From: Pseudomonas azerbaijanoccidentalis
Lineage (GTDB): Bacteria; Pseudomonadota; Gammaproteobacteria; Pseudomonadales; Pseudomonadaceae
Reading direction: 5' to 3'
Length of the DNA: 64,000 nt
NCBI RefSeq assembly: GCF_019145495.1
Contig: NZ_JAHSTU010000002.1
Location: 124,001-188,000, forward strand
Shown here: one piece after another, positions 45,997-53,598 of the stretch
How positions within the stretch are numbered: the first letter of the stretch is position 1
Layout of the letters: each line of letters opens with the position of its first letter
Notes under the pieces: generated by a model
The model's input: only the letters and a program-made list of their open reading frames with translations
What the model was told of the DNA's origin: nothing
The model's database searches: none
Program-made: the position numbers and the translations under genes

Positions 45997-46232
45997 GCGC
46001 CCAAATGGCGTGTCGGGTTTGGCGACTCGATGTTCAATGGCATAGAACCTCCGAGTCTTACCCGGAGCGTTTCTAGTCGCACTTTGCTGCCCCTTTTTGG
46101 TAGCTGTGCGTGGGAGACCTTCGGGTCTGCCGGTTTGCCACTTGTCCGGTTCGCCAACCCGCGTGCAGCTACCACCCTATTGTTTGGCGACAATTGCGTG
46201 GTAGGTCCTCGACCTACAATTGGTAATCACTC
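45997..46232 (+). ncRNA. Structured leader RNA of unknown class
   Basis: About 236 bases fold into consecutive domains. Domain 1 is a three-way junction: GCGACT/AGTCGC (46022-46027 with 46075-46080) enclosing GTTC/GAAC and CTCCG/CGGAG hairpins. Domain 2 is a 16-bp stem, GGTAGCTGTGCGTGGG (46099-46114) with CCCGCGTGCAGCTACC (46158-46173), enclosing the UUCG-capped hairpin AGACC-TTCG-GGTCT. Then follow ATTGT/ACAAT and GTAGGTC-CTC-GACCTAC (46201-46217), 15 bases before the ATG at 46233. I do not recognise it as a named family. It could be a cis-regulatory leader or an independent RNA. Confidence 0.65.
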
Positions 46233-46502
46233 ATGAAAGAATATATGGCTTTAACCAGCAACGCCGACGATCTCCCCTCCTTTTACGTCAACACCACCCA
46301 ACCGCTGCACTCACTGCTCAGCAGCGCCCGATACCGAATCGGTGCCGTGACGCAGGTTCTCGAAAACCTCGCGATGCGCGGTGAAATTAGCACTGACTCG
46401 GTCATTCTCAGCGACTTCGCATTGCTGTGCTGCATACCGCTGCGCGATGGTTGCGATGTGCTGGATGTGATCGCCCGGCGCATGGATGCAGAAACGTCCT
46501 GA
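46233..46502 (+). CDS. Small hypothetical protein downstream of structured RNA
   Basis: An 89-residue, mostly helical protein (MKEYMALTSNADDLPSFYVN...) with SLLSSARYRIGAVTQVLENL and a C-terminal ILSDFALLCCIPLRDGCDVLDVI. It loosely recalls the short Pseudomonas-specific DUF3077/DUF6124-type proteins, but this is not certain. No signal peptide is seen. The ATG at 46233 lacks a clear Shine-Dalgarno; ATG 46245 (MALTSNADD) is an alternative. A terminator follows at 46512. Confidence 0.65.
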   Translation: MKEYMALTSNADDLPSFYVNTTQPLHSLLSSARYRIGAVTQVLENLAMRGEISTDSVILSDFALLCCIPLRDGCDVLDVIARRMDAETS

Positions 46503-46511
46503 CGATAATTC

Positions 46512-46542
46512 GGGCGCCTTTGAAGGCGCTCGTATATTTTTC
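46512..46542 (+). terminator. Terminator after the small protein gene
   Basis: Hairpin GCGCCTT-TG-AAGGCGC (46514-46529) followed by TCGTATATTTTT. Confidence 0.75.
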
Positions 46543-46641
46543 GTATGGATTTTCGAGTGGCAGTAAAGAATCCGTAGCCAGGCGTTGAGCCCAAAGAAAG
46601 ATCAATTACTCTCTCGGCTCACCTTTCGCTAAGAGATCAAC

Positions 46642-46755
46642 ATGGCCAGTTCAGAGTTGGGGATCATGATCATTTCAATGATCGGGTTGTTCGGCTTTGC
46701 TTCATTCATTTTTGAATACCTGAGCGCCAGACGCGCGAAAAAAAGGGGCAGATGA
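46642..46755 (+). CDS. Possible 37-residue single-span membrane protein
   Basis: ATG 46642 opens MASSELGIMIISMIGLFGFA then SFIFEYLSARRAKKRGR: one hydrophobic helix (about residues 7-24) and a basic cytoplasmic tail, a common small-membrane-protein plan. AAGAGA lies 6 bases upstream. The stop lies inside the terminator hairpin at 46741-46769. Coding status is inferred from composition only. Confidence 0.5.
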   Translation: MASSELGIMIISMIGLFGFASFIFEYLSARRAKKRGR

Positions 46756-46771
46756 CACCTGCCCCTTTTTC
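46737..46771. terminator. Bidirectional terminator upstream of tam end
   Basis: AAAAAGGGGCAG-ATGACAC-CTGCCCCTTTTT; serves the small ORF on the plus strand and tam on the minus strand. Confidence 0.92.
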
Positions 46772-46774
46772 ACC

Positions 46775-47545
46775 TCAGCGCGTCGCCACCAGAAACAAAC
46801 GCGGAAACGGCAGCAGCACCGAACCATCGCTCAGCGCCGGATAAGCCTTTTCGATAGCCGCCTGATATTGCTTCAGATACTGCGCCCGTTCTGCCTCATC
46901 CAGCGGTTCGAGAAACGGCCGCAAACCGCTGCCCTTGAACCACTCGACTACGCCCGAGGCACCGTCCGCCAGCGGATGATGGTAAGTGGTGCGCCACACA
47001 TCGACGCGGGAGCAGCAAGCCCTCAGTATCGAGTAATAGCCGCTGGCACTTTCCATGTCAGTTCGCTGGCCAGCGGCGCCCGCCAGTTTGCCTGCCCATG
47101 GTCCATCAGCCGCGACTTCACGCATCAAGCGGTGCGAAGGTTCGTTGAGATTGTCCGGCATCTGGATCGCCAGACTGCCACCCGGCGCAAGTTTGTTCAC
47201 CAGTGAAGGCAGCAACGTGGCGTGATCCGGCACCCACTGCAATACCGCGTTGGCGAAAATCACGTCAAAGGGGCCGTTTTCATTCCAAGTGTCGATATCG
47301 GCGATATCAAACTGCACATTCGGCAGGCGCTTGCGTGCTGCATCGATCATGTCGGTGGAACTGTCCAAGCCACGCACCTCAGCGCCGGCAAAACGCTCTA
47401 CCAGCAGCTCTGTGGAATTACCGGGGCCGCAACCGATGTCCACGGCCGAACGCACATCCCCAGCGGGGATTGCCGCCAGCAGATCACGGGCGGGACGGGT
47501 GCGTTCATCTTCAAAAGCGACGTATTGTTTGGCGGACCAACTCAT
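46775..47545 (-). CDS. tam: Trans-aconitate 2-methyltransferase
   Basis: A 256-residue SAM-dependent methyltransferase. The SAM-binding motif VDIGCGPGNSTELL is at residues 35-48, and MSWSAKQYVAFEDERTRPARDLLAAI is the conserved Tam N-terminus. Tam methylates trans-aconitate, a side product that inhibits aconitase. ATG 47545 has AGGAG upstream. Monocistronic. Confidence 0.93.
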   Translation of the reverse strand: MSWSAKQYVAFEDERTRPARDLLAAIPAGDVRSAVDIGCGPGNSTELLVERFAGAEVRGLDSSTDMIDAARKRLPNVQFDIADIDTWNENGPFDVIFANAVLQWVPDHATLLPSLVNKLAPGGSLAIQMPDNLNEPSHRLMREVAADGPWAGKLAGAAGQRTDMESASGYYSILRACCSRVDVWRTTYHHPLADGASGVVEWFKGSGLRPFLEPLDEAERAQYLKQYQAAIEKAYPALSDGSVLLPFPRLFLVATR

Positions 47546-47922
47546 TGCGTTCTCCTGTCGGTGCGTTGTTCAGGCCTCGGCCGACAACCGGTTCCCTACA
47601 ATACATCGATGGGTGGATTGCGCTCTATTCCACCTTTGGTCAAAGCGTTATTGAACCCTCCACAAATCCACAACCCGTAGCAGCTGCCGAAGGCTGCGTT
47701 CGGCTGCGCAGCAGTCGTAAAATCAGAGGTCGCGGTCTGTCAGACAGACCTCACACGCCGGGTCTACGACTGCTTCGCAGCCGAACGCAGCCTTCGGCAG
47801 TTGCTACATGGAGCGCGCGGGGGCATCTCTCCAATGGCGGTTCATTCGCGCAACCCCAGCCGAATTTTCAGCCCGCCCCCGATGTCTGAATTTCAGGTTC
47901 ATCCCCAATAAGGAACACGGCC
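47546..47922. other. Intergenic region with long inverted repeat
   Basis: A 377-base gap between divergent tam and the iron-permease-like gene. It contains the 132-base inverted repeat at 47677-47808 and, after it, the promoter region of the permease-like gene. No ORF is supported. Confidence 0.5.
47677..47808. repeat. Long REP-derived inverted repeat
   Basis: Arms of about 44 bases (GTAGCAGCTGCCGAAGGCTG... and complement) extend the common GATCGCAGCCTTCGGCAG unit with CGTTCGGCTGCG..AGCAGTCGTA. The centre holds a second palindrome GGTCTGTC-A-GACAGACC. Larger than the other REP pairs here. Confidence 0.85.
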
Positions 47923-48333
47923 ATGAAATTCGCAAAAGTCGCGCAGAAACTCGCCCTGTGGGCCGGCAGCCCCACCACCTTCATGGGAGCGATCATTCTG
48001 ATTTTTTTGTGGGCGGTGAGCGGTCCGTTCTTTGGTTACAACGACACTTGGCAACTGGTCATCAACACCTCGACCACCATCATTACGTTCCTGATGGTGT
48101 TCCTGATCCAGAACACGCAGAACCGCGACACGGACATTTTGCATTTGAAGGTCGATGAATTACTGCGAGTGACCAAGGAAGCGCAGAACGCGATGCTGGG
48201 CCTGGAAGCGCTGGACCTCAAGGAACTGGAGGCGCTGAGAAAGCAGTACCGCAAGCTTGGCGAAGGACAGACGATAAAACTGGAAGGTACTGTTGTCGAA
48301 GAAAAGGGCAAGTCAGGTTTGCAGGACTGCTGA
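47923..48333 (+). CDS. Low-affinity iron permease family protein
   Basis: A 136-residue protein with two membrane helices (about 20-36 and 46-62: FMGAIILIFLWAVSGPFFGY and STTIITFLMVFLIQNTQNRDTDILHLKVDELL). The second segment plus NTQNRDT is the hallmark of the Fet4-like family PF04120. Despite the family name, iron transport by such short bacterial members is unproven. AAGGA precedes ATG 47923. Confidence 0.88.
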   Translation: MKFAKVAQKLALWAGSPTTFMGAIILIFLWAVSGPFFGYNDTWQLVINTSTTIITFLMVFLIQNTQNRDTDILHLKVDELLRVTKEAQNAMLGLEALDLKELEALRKQYRKLGEGQTIKLEGTVVEEKGKSGLQDC

Positions 48334-48335
48334 AG

Positions 48336-48365
48336 TTGCTCAGGCGACCGAAGTCGCCTGAGCAA
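48336..48365. terminator. Hairpin between convergent genes
   Basis: A perfect 13-bp stem TTGCTCAGGCGAC-CGAA-GTCGCCTGAGCAA with tetraloop, lying between two convergent genes. It lacks a long T-run, so termination may be partial. Confidence 0.7.
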
Positions 48366-48373
48366 TGCAGAGT

Positions 48374-48877
48374 CTAGCGACTGGCCTGCAACGCCCTGGC
48401 CATCTGCAGGTGATTTTGCAGTTTGGGCAGGGTTTCTTCGGCGAAGGCTTTGATTTGCGGCACGTCGGTGGTCTGTGCCGTTTGCTCAAGCTGCTCGATG
48501 GCTTCCTGAGTGGTTTTTATCTGGTTTGCGGTGTAGGCCTCGTCGAACGTCGTGCCTTCCATGACCTCTGGCATCAAGGTCTTGGCCTTTTCCACCACTT
48601 CTTCGCGCGGGGCCACAGGCAAGTCCAGTTGCTTGGCGATTTTCGCCAAGTGCTGGTTGGCGGTGGTGCGGTCGTTGATCACAACGATGGTGTAGTCCTT
48701 GACCTCTTTGGATTCGGACTTTTGATGCGCCAGACGGCTGGCTTCGATTTCGGCCACGCCTTGGGCCGAGGCATCGTTGATGAATTCGGTGGGGGTCTGG
48801 GCGAAGGCGCTATTGGCGCACAGGCCCAGTAGTACGGCAAAACCGCTGTTGCGTAATCGGGTGGCCATCGGGCTCAT
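48374..48877 (-). CDS. DUF4142 domain secreted protein
   Basis: A 167-residue exported protein. The signal peptide (about 1-26) ends SAFAQ. The remaining helical DUF4142 domain (FINDASAQGVAEIEASRLAHQKSESKEVKDY...) resembles a ferritin-like four-helix bundle; function unknown. ATG 48877 or 48868 may start it. Followed on the same side upstream by the KGG gene. Confidence 0.88.
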   Translation of the reverse strand: MSPMATRLRNSGFAVLLGLCANSAFAQTPTEFINDASAQGVAEIEASRLAHQKSESKEVKDYTIVVINDRTTANQHLAKIAKQLDLPVAPREEVVEKAKTLMPEVMEGTTFDEAYTANQIKTTQEAIEQLEQTAQTTDVPQIKAFAEETLPKLQNHLQMARALQASR

Positions 48878-48904
48878 GGTCGCGCCCTCCTCTTAACATT
48901 CAAA

Positions 48905-48922
48905 CGGGAGCTTTCGCTCCCG
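48905..48922. terminator. Hairpin downstream of KGG gene
   Basis: CGGGAGC-TTTC-GCTCCCG, 28 bases past the KGG gene stop; only a short T-run follows on the minus strand. Confidence 0.6.
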
Positions 48923-48949
48923 CTTCTCGATCAAAACCACCTTCATCCA

Positions 48950-49117
48950 CTAGCGAGACTTTTGCTCGTTATGTCCGCCTTTACGGCCCATGTCGGGTTT
49001 CGCAGGCTCTTTATCGACAGTCGTGGTGGTGGTTTTCCCACCTTTACGACCCGCTTCAGACGCCTTGGTTTTATCGTTGGCGAAATTTCCCGAGTTCGAG
49101 TTTCTTGAGTTAGGCAT
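48950..49117 (-). CDS. KGG-motif stress-induced small protein
   Basis: A 55-residue hydrophilic protein (MPNSRNSNSGNFANDKTKAS...) with two copies of the GRKGG motif (EAGRKGGKTT and DMGRKGGHNE) of the stress-induced KGG/Con-10-like family, often linked to desiccation or general stress. It is read in a frame different from a longer open frame across the same region, but the motif is decisive. GAGGTAGAG precedes ATG 49117. Confidence 0.88.
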   Translation of the reverse strand: MPNSRNSNSGNFANDKTKASEAGRKGGKTTTTTVDKEPAKPDMGRKGGHNEQKSR

Positions 49118-49234
49118 GATTCTCTACCTCTTGGTTTTAGTCGCGGCGAGCTGGGGCCCGCATAGAATCTGAATTTTCGCGCAGCAAAAGGTTTAGAAAA
49201 CCTGAAATCGTCACGACGAACGGTGGTGATATTT

Positions 49235-50581
49235 TCAGACGAGCCGCAGGTGATGCTCGCGCTTGGCGGTGTACATCGCTTCGTCGGCGTGCCGGAACAG
49301 CTGCTTTTCTTCCGTGCCGTGTTCGGGGTATTGGGCAACGCCGATGCTCGGCTGGATGTTCAGGCTGTGGCCGTCCAGGCGCAGCGGCGCGGACAGCACC
49401 TGGCGGATTTTGCCAGCCACGCAATCGGCATCGCCCGAGGCGTGGATGCTGTGCAGCAACACCACAAACTCGTCACCGCCAATGCGCGCCACGGTGTCGG
49501 TTTCACGCACGCAGCCCTTGAGCCGATTGGCCACGGTTTGCAGAAGCATGTCGCCCACCGCATGGCCGTGCGTGTCGTTGACTTGCTTGAAGCGATCGAG
49601 GTCGACATACAGCAGCGCCATGCGCCCCTGCGCCATACGCGCCGCTTCGATGGCAACTTTGAGCCGGTCACGCAGCAACCCTCGGTTGGGCAGCTGGGTC
49701 AACTGATCGTACTGAGCCATGCGTTGCAGTCGCTCGTGCAATTGCTTGCGTTCGATCGCCGTGGCCACCTGGGCGCAGACGTACTGCAACAGTTCTTTGT
49801 CCTGCTCGGTGTAGCGCTCGCCGCCGGGAATGCTTTTGACGATCAGTGCGCCGATGGTGCCGTTTTGCGAGTTCAGCGGCACACCCAACCAGCATGGCGA
49901 GTTCTGGCCGGTCACCAGCACCTCGAAGCCCTGGGGTGGGTTTTCCTGGTCCGGGGTCAGCAGAATCGGCAGGCCGCTACGGATGACCTCGGCGCACAGG
50001 CGCCCGGTGATCGTGCCGGGCTGTTCGGGTTGTGGCTCGTGGTCGTCGACGTGATACGGAAAGTTCAGCTCTGCGCAATGTTCGTCATACAACGCCACGG
50101 AAAAATTCAGTGCCGGCAACCACTCACCGATGATCAGGTGGATGCGTTTGAACAACGCCAGCAAGTCCTCCGCCGCATGGGCCGCTTCGGATATCGCATA
50201 CAGCGCCGCTTGCCGGGACTCGGCCTGCTTGCGTTCGGTGATGTCGCGGGCGACGGCAATACGCAGCTGATCGACCTCCGACCAGCGCGCCGACCAGAGG
50301 ATGTGTACCACTTGGCCGTCCTTGCGCAAGTAACGGTTTTCGAAGTTGAGTTTGGGCTCGCCGCCCATGATCTCGCGTGCGGCATCAAGGGTGCGCTGGC
50401 GATCGGCCGGGTGCACCAGATCGATCATTGGCTGGCCGATCAACTCGTCGGGGCTGTAGCCGAAAATGCGCTCACAGGCAGCACTGACAAAAACGAAGCG
50501 GCCTTGCTTGTCGACCGCGCAAACGGCGTCCAGCAACAGGTCGATGTAGCTCGCCATCGGCGCGGAATTTCTGGTGGTCAT
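49235..50581 (-). CDS. PAS-GAF diguanylate cyclase
   Basis: A soluble 448-residue signalling protein. The PAS domain spans about residues 10-120 (VCAVDKQGRFVFVSAACERIFGYSPDEL), the GAF domain about 130-275 and the GGDEF domain about 285-445 (DQLTQLPNRGLLRDRL, active site RIGGDEFVVLL). An I-site-like RETD stands at the expected place before GGDEF. ATG 50581 is preferred over an upstream TTG. The signal is unknown. Confidence 0.9.
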   Translation of the reverse strand: MTTRNSAPMASYIDLLLDAVCAVDKQGRFVFVSAACERIFGYSPDELIGQPMIDLVHPADRQRTLDAAREIMGGEPKLNFENRYLRKDGQVVHILWSARWSEVDQLRIAVARDITERKQAESRQAALYAISEAAHAAEDLLALFKRIHLIIGEWLPALNFSVALYDEHCAELNFPYHVDDHEPQPEQPGTITGRLCAEVIRSGLPILLTPDQENPPQGFEVLVTGQNSPCWLGVPLNSQNGTIGALIVKSIPGGERYTEQDKELLQYVCAQVATAIERKQLHERLQRMAQYDQLTQLPNRGLLRDRLKVAIEAARMAQGRMALLYVDLDRFKQVNDTHGHAVGDMLLQTVANRLKGCVRETDTVARIGGDEFVVLLHSIHASGDADCVAGKIRQVLSAPLRLDGHSLNIQPSIGVAQYPEHGTEEKQLFRHADEAMYTAKREHHLRLV

Positions 50582-50668
50582 GGTGCCGAGCGCGTGTCCG
50601 AACAATGCAGCAATAAAAAACCATCCCTGACCCGTACGTGTGCGGCTGATGCATCCAAGCGATCAGCG

Positions 50669-51307
50669 TCAAACCTTGTTCGTCACCAGCCCCGGCAATG
50701 CATGGGCCAAAGCGTTGATGGCAAAACCAATGAACATCACCCCGCACAACCGGGTAATCGCCAGCTCATGGCGTTGGTACAAGGTGCGTACCCGCTGCGC
50801 CCCGACAATGCCGATGAGGATAGCGTAGGCGATAAGGCCACCGATGAAGCTCAGGAAGATCAGCCATGGCAGCATCGACCACGTCAGCAGCTCGGCTCGG
50901 CTCGACAACAATGCGGTGAACGTGGCCACCGCCACCGGGTACGCCTTCGGGTTGGTCAGGCCGAACAGGATGCCGTGCCAGAACGGCTGGCGCGCCGGGC
51001 CTTGCGGTGCCTCGGCGCTGTTACGACGAGCCCGTACCGCGCGCCAACCGAGCCAGAACAGATAGAGCCCGCTGAGCACGCCGAGCACGTCAAACGCAGT
51101 GCTGCCGATCTCCCGCGCACCGACAATCGCCACCAGCGCGGTGCTGCACCAGATCACATCGCCCAGCAAATGCCCGCAAAGAAACCCCGCCCCAGCCCGT
51201 CGACCATGCGCCGCGCCAATGCCAAACACCGCCAGCACGCCCGGTCCCGGGGTGATGCCATAGATGAATCCCGAGGCGAGAACAGCCATCAGCAGCGAGG
51301 GGGTCAT
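50669..51307 (-). CDS. LysE-family amino-acid exporter
   Basis: A 212-residue inner-membrane protein with about six helices and the LysE/RhtB start MTPSLLMAVLASGFIYGITPGPGVLAVFG, in which TPGP is the family hallmark. FGLTNPKAYPVAVATFTAL is the second signature. Exports an amino acid or related compound not identifiable here. Monocistronic, leftward. Confidence 0.9.
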   Translation of the reverse strand: MTPSLLMAVLASGFIYGITPGPGVLAVFGIGAAHGRRAGAGFLCGHLLGDVIWCSTALVAIVGAREIGSTAFDVLGVLSGLYLFWLGWRAVRARRNSAEAPQGPARQPFWHGILFGLTNPKAYPVAVATFTALLSSRAELLTWSMLPWLIFLSFIGGLIAYAILIGIVGAQRVRTLYQRHELAITRLCGVMFIGFAINALAHALPGLVTNKV

Positions 51308-51419
51308 GGGAAGTCCTTTGAACGATTTGGTGAATGGGCGCCAGTCTATATCAGGTCCTTGCCTGTCGACTGAAACATCTCGACAGACGAACGGGCTAGC
51401 TGCGCCCCATAGATGACGG

Positions 51420-51448
51420 TGTAGTATGTTGTATTACAAACCACTACA
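51420..51448 (+). promoter_or_regulatory. Operator-like inverted repeat before the RHH/ParE pair
   Basis: TGTAGT (51420-51425) and ACTACA (51443-51448) form an inverted repeat 12 bases before the antitoxin start, with TATTAC between. Likely autoregulation site. Confidence 0.5.
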
Positions 51449-51460
51449 TCGAAGACCACC

Positions 51461-51700
51461 ATGTCAGTCATGTCTCTGCGCGTACCGGACGAAATTGCGG
51501 ATACCCTCGCCCGCCTTTCCAAAGCAACTGGGCGCAGCAAATCATTTTTGGCTGTGGATGCGTTGCGCGAATACCTGGCCCGCGAAGCGTGGCAAATCGA
51601 GGAAATTCAGAAAGCCTTGAAAGAAGCCGATGAGGGGGACTTCGCTACACAAGAAGAAGTGACCGCCATCGCTGATAAGTGGACGGCCAATGCGCGTTGA
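51461..51700 (+). CDS. Ribbon-helix-helix antitoxin (CopG/ParD-like)
   Basis: A 79-residue antitoxin. The RHH DNA-binding part is at residues 1-45 (MSLRVPDEIADTLARLSKATGRSKSFLAVDALREYL), followed by an acidic toxin-binding tail (EADEGDFATQEEV). The start is ATG 51461. Its last codons overlap the toxin gene by 11 bases, so the two are translationally coupled. Confidence 0.92.
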   Translation: MSVMSLRVPDEIADTLARLSKATGRSKSFLAVDALREYLAREAWQIEEIQKALKEADEGDFATQEEVTAIADKWTANAR

Positions 51701-51974
51701 GTGGTTGCGTACCGCGTTAAAGAATCTGGATGACGAAGCCGCGTATATAGCAATGGAGAGCCCGAAAGCGGCAGCAGATTTCGTTCAGGCTGTTCTAGCC
51801 AGTGTCGATCACCTCGCCCGCTTTCCAGCGACAGGCCGAGAAGGACGTTTACCCGGTACTCGGGAATGGGTCATGCCTGATCGCCCGTATTTGATTCCCT
51901 ATCGGGTTCGTCAAGGTCAGCTTCAGGTACTGCGCGTATTTCATACGCGTCGACTTCCGCCTTCAAATTGGTAA
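51690..51974 (+). CDS. RelE/ParE-family toxin
   Basis: A 94-residue ParE/RelE-fold protein: MRVEWLRTALKNLDDEAAYIA, ASVDHLARFPATGREGRLPGTREWVMPDRPYLIPYRVRQGQLQVLRVFHTRR. The pattern LARFPxxGR...Y.IPYR...V.RVFH is typical. Members inhibit gyrase (ParE) or cut mRNA (RelE); which cannot be told. Partner of the preceding antitoxin. Confidence 0.93.
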   Translation: MRVEWLRTALKNLDDEAAYIAMESPKAAADFVQAVLASVDHLARFPATGREGRLPGTREWVMPDRPYLIPYRVRQGQLQVLRVFHTRRLPPSNW

Positions 51975-52021
51975 AGGTCACTCAGAAAATTTTATAGCTT
52001 TGACTCTTCTCCAATCCGCTC

Positions 52022-52096
52022 AAAAGATCGCAGCCTCCGGCAGCTCCTACAGGGATGCGTGGTCCGCGTAGGAGCTGCCGAAGGCTGCGATCTTTT
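52022..52096. repeat. REP doublet (GATCGCAGCCT type)
   Basis: AAAAGATCGCAGCCTCCGGC and the inverted copy, about 18 bases apart; the right arm touches the stop codon of the MFS gene and can terminate both convergent transcripts. Confidence 0.88.
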
Positions 52097-53426
52097 AAAA
52101 CTTGTCGAGGGTGCGCAGCTTCTGCGGCAGTCCCCACATCAGCAATGCCACGGCGATCAGCGCGCAGACACCAATGACATACAGCGCCGGTGTGGTGCTG
52201 CCGGTCAGGTCTTTGATGCGGCCCACCATGACCGGGCTGACGATGCCGCCGAACTGGCCCAGGGTGTTGATCACCGCAATCCCGCCGGCCGCACCTGCGC
52301 CGGCACCGGCCAGCAGTTTCGGTGGCAAGGTCCAGAAGCTCGGGATCGAGGCGATGATCCCGGCGCCGAGCAGGCCCAGGGCGACGATCAGGAACGTCGT
52401 GTGGTTGGCGAAAATCCCCGCGCAGAAGAAACCGATAGCCCCCACCGCCACCAGGCCGGCGACAAACTTGCGACGTTCGCCGGAGGCATCGGACAAGCGC
52501 CCGATCACCACCATGCTGATCGCGCCGCAGATGTACGGAATGGCGGTCAGCAGGCCAATCATCACGGGGCTTTCGGTGCCGGCGCTGCGGATCAGTTGCG
52601 GAGCCCAGAAGTTCAGGCCGTAGGACGCGACCTGAATCAGGAAGTAGATCAGGCCGAGGGTCAGGAAGCCCGGAATGCGCAGCGCCGCAAGCAGAGAGCC
52701 GCCGCTCTTGTGCGGTTCATGCTGAGCGATACGGCTGGCCAGCAGGGTTTTCTCCGACGACGTCAGCCAATGGGCGTCTTCGATGCGATCCTTGAGCAAG
52801 GTCAGCACCAGCAAACCGAGGCCGATGCACGGCACGCCGCCGAGCAGGAACAACCAGTGCCAGCCGCGCATGTCCATGAAGCCGTCGAGGTGTTGCAGTA
52901 CCAATCCGGAGAACGGCGCACCGACCAGACCGGCGAAGGCCGACGACAGGAACAACATCGATGTAATGCGCCCACGGTAGTGCTGCGGGAACCACAGCGT
53001 CAGGTAATACAGCACGCCGGGGGCAAAACCGGCCTCCATCGCGCCGATCACGAAGCGCAGCACGTAGAACTGCCATTCGCTGTTGACGAACACCATCAGT
53101 GCAGTCGCCAGGCCCCAGGACATCATGATCCGGGCGATCCAGCGACGGGCGCCGACCTTGTACAGCATCATGTTGCTCGGCACTTCGAAAATCACATAAC
53201 CGACCACGAACAGCCCTGCACCGAGACCGTAAGCGGTGTCGCTGAGGCTCAAGTCGGTTTGTAGCTGGAATTTGGCGAAGCTGATGTTGATGCGGTCGAA
53301 AAAGGCGAACAGGTAGCAGACCATGATCAGCGGCATCAGGCGCCAGGCGACCTTGCTGACCAGGGCTTTTTCTTCGTCGTGGCTAACGGCCGGGCTCGCG
53401 CCGGCCTCCAGTGCATTAAGGCTCAT
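52095..53426 (-). CDS. MFS transporter, anion:cation symporter (ACS) type
   Basis: A 443-residue membrane transporter with about twelve helices. LFAFFDRINISFAKFQLQTDL near residue 40 is the ACS-family signature (phthalate, glucarate and tartrate permeases). PQHYRGRITSMLFLSSAFAGLVGAPFSGLVL is the central loop region. It likely imports the organic acid degraded by the neighbouring lyase/CoA-transferase pair; the identity is unknown. Confidence 0.9.
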   Translation of the reverse strand: MSLNALEAGASPAVSHDEEKALVSKVAWRLMPLIMVCYLFAFFDRINISFAKFQLQTDLSLSDTAYGLGAGLFVVGYVIFEVPSNMMLYKVGARRWIARIMMSWGLATALMVFVNSEWQFYVLRFVIGAMEAGFAPGVLYYLTLWFPQHYRGRITSMLFLSSAFAGLVGAPFSGLVLQHLDGFMDMRGWHWLFLLGGVPCIGLGLLVLTLLKDRIEDAHWLTSSEKTLLASRIAQHEPHKSGGSLLAALRIPGFLTLGLIYFLIQVASYGLNFWAPQLIRSAGTESPVMIGLLTAIPYICGAISMVVIGRLSDASGERRKFVAGLVAVGAIGFFCAGIFANHTTFLIVALGLLGAGIIASIPSFWTLPPKLLAGAGAGAAGGIAVINTLGQFGGIVSPVMVGRIKDLTGSTTPALYVIGVCALIAVALLMWGLPQKLRTLDKF

Positions 53427-53496
53427 TGCGTTTCTCCAGACGGACTTCCCTTGGGGTGTCCGATTGTTTTTGTTATCTGGTTGAAGTGCTTTTTAC

Positions 53497-53583
53497 TGTG
53501 GGAGCGGGCTTGCTAATGCGGTTTCGAGTTCAGCATTGATGGCGACTGCTACTCCGCCTTCGCGAGCAAGCCCGCTCTCACAG
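53497..53583. repeat. REP doublet (GTGGGAGCGGGCTTGC type)
   Basis: CTGTGGGAGCGGGCTTGCTA and GCGAGCAAGCCCGCTCTCACAG, imperfect inverted arms between the MFS gene and the lyase gene. Confidence 0.85.
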
Positions 53584-53598
53584 GGGTTATGTGTTTAG

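Noticed and set aside
45961..46236. A 91-codon plus-strand ORF over the structured RNA
   Set aside because: Its sequence is dictated by the hairpins, it has no ribosome-binding site or motif, and it overlaps the next gene start.
48943..49338. A 131-codon minus-strand frame across the KGG gene
   Set aside because: The alternative frame gives a clear two-motif KGG protein with ribosome-binding site; this frame gives none.
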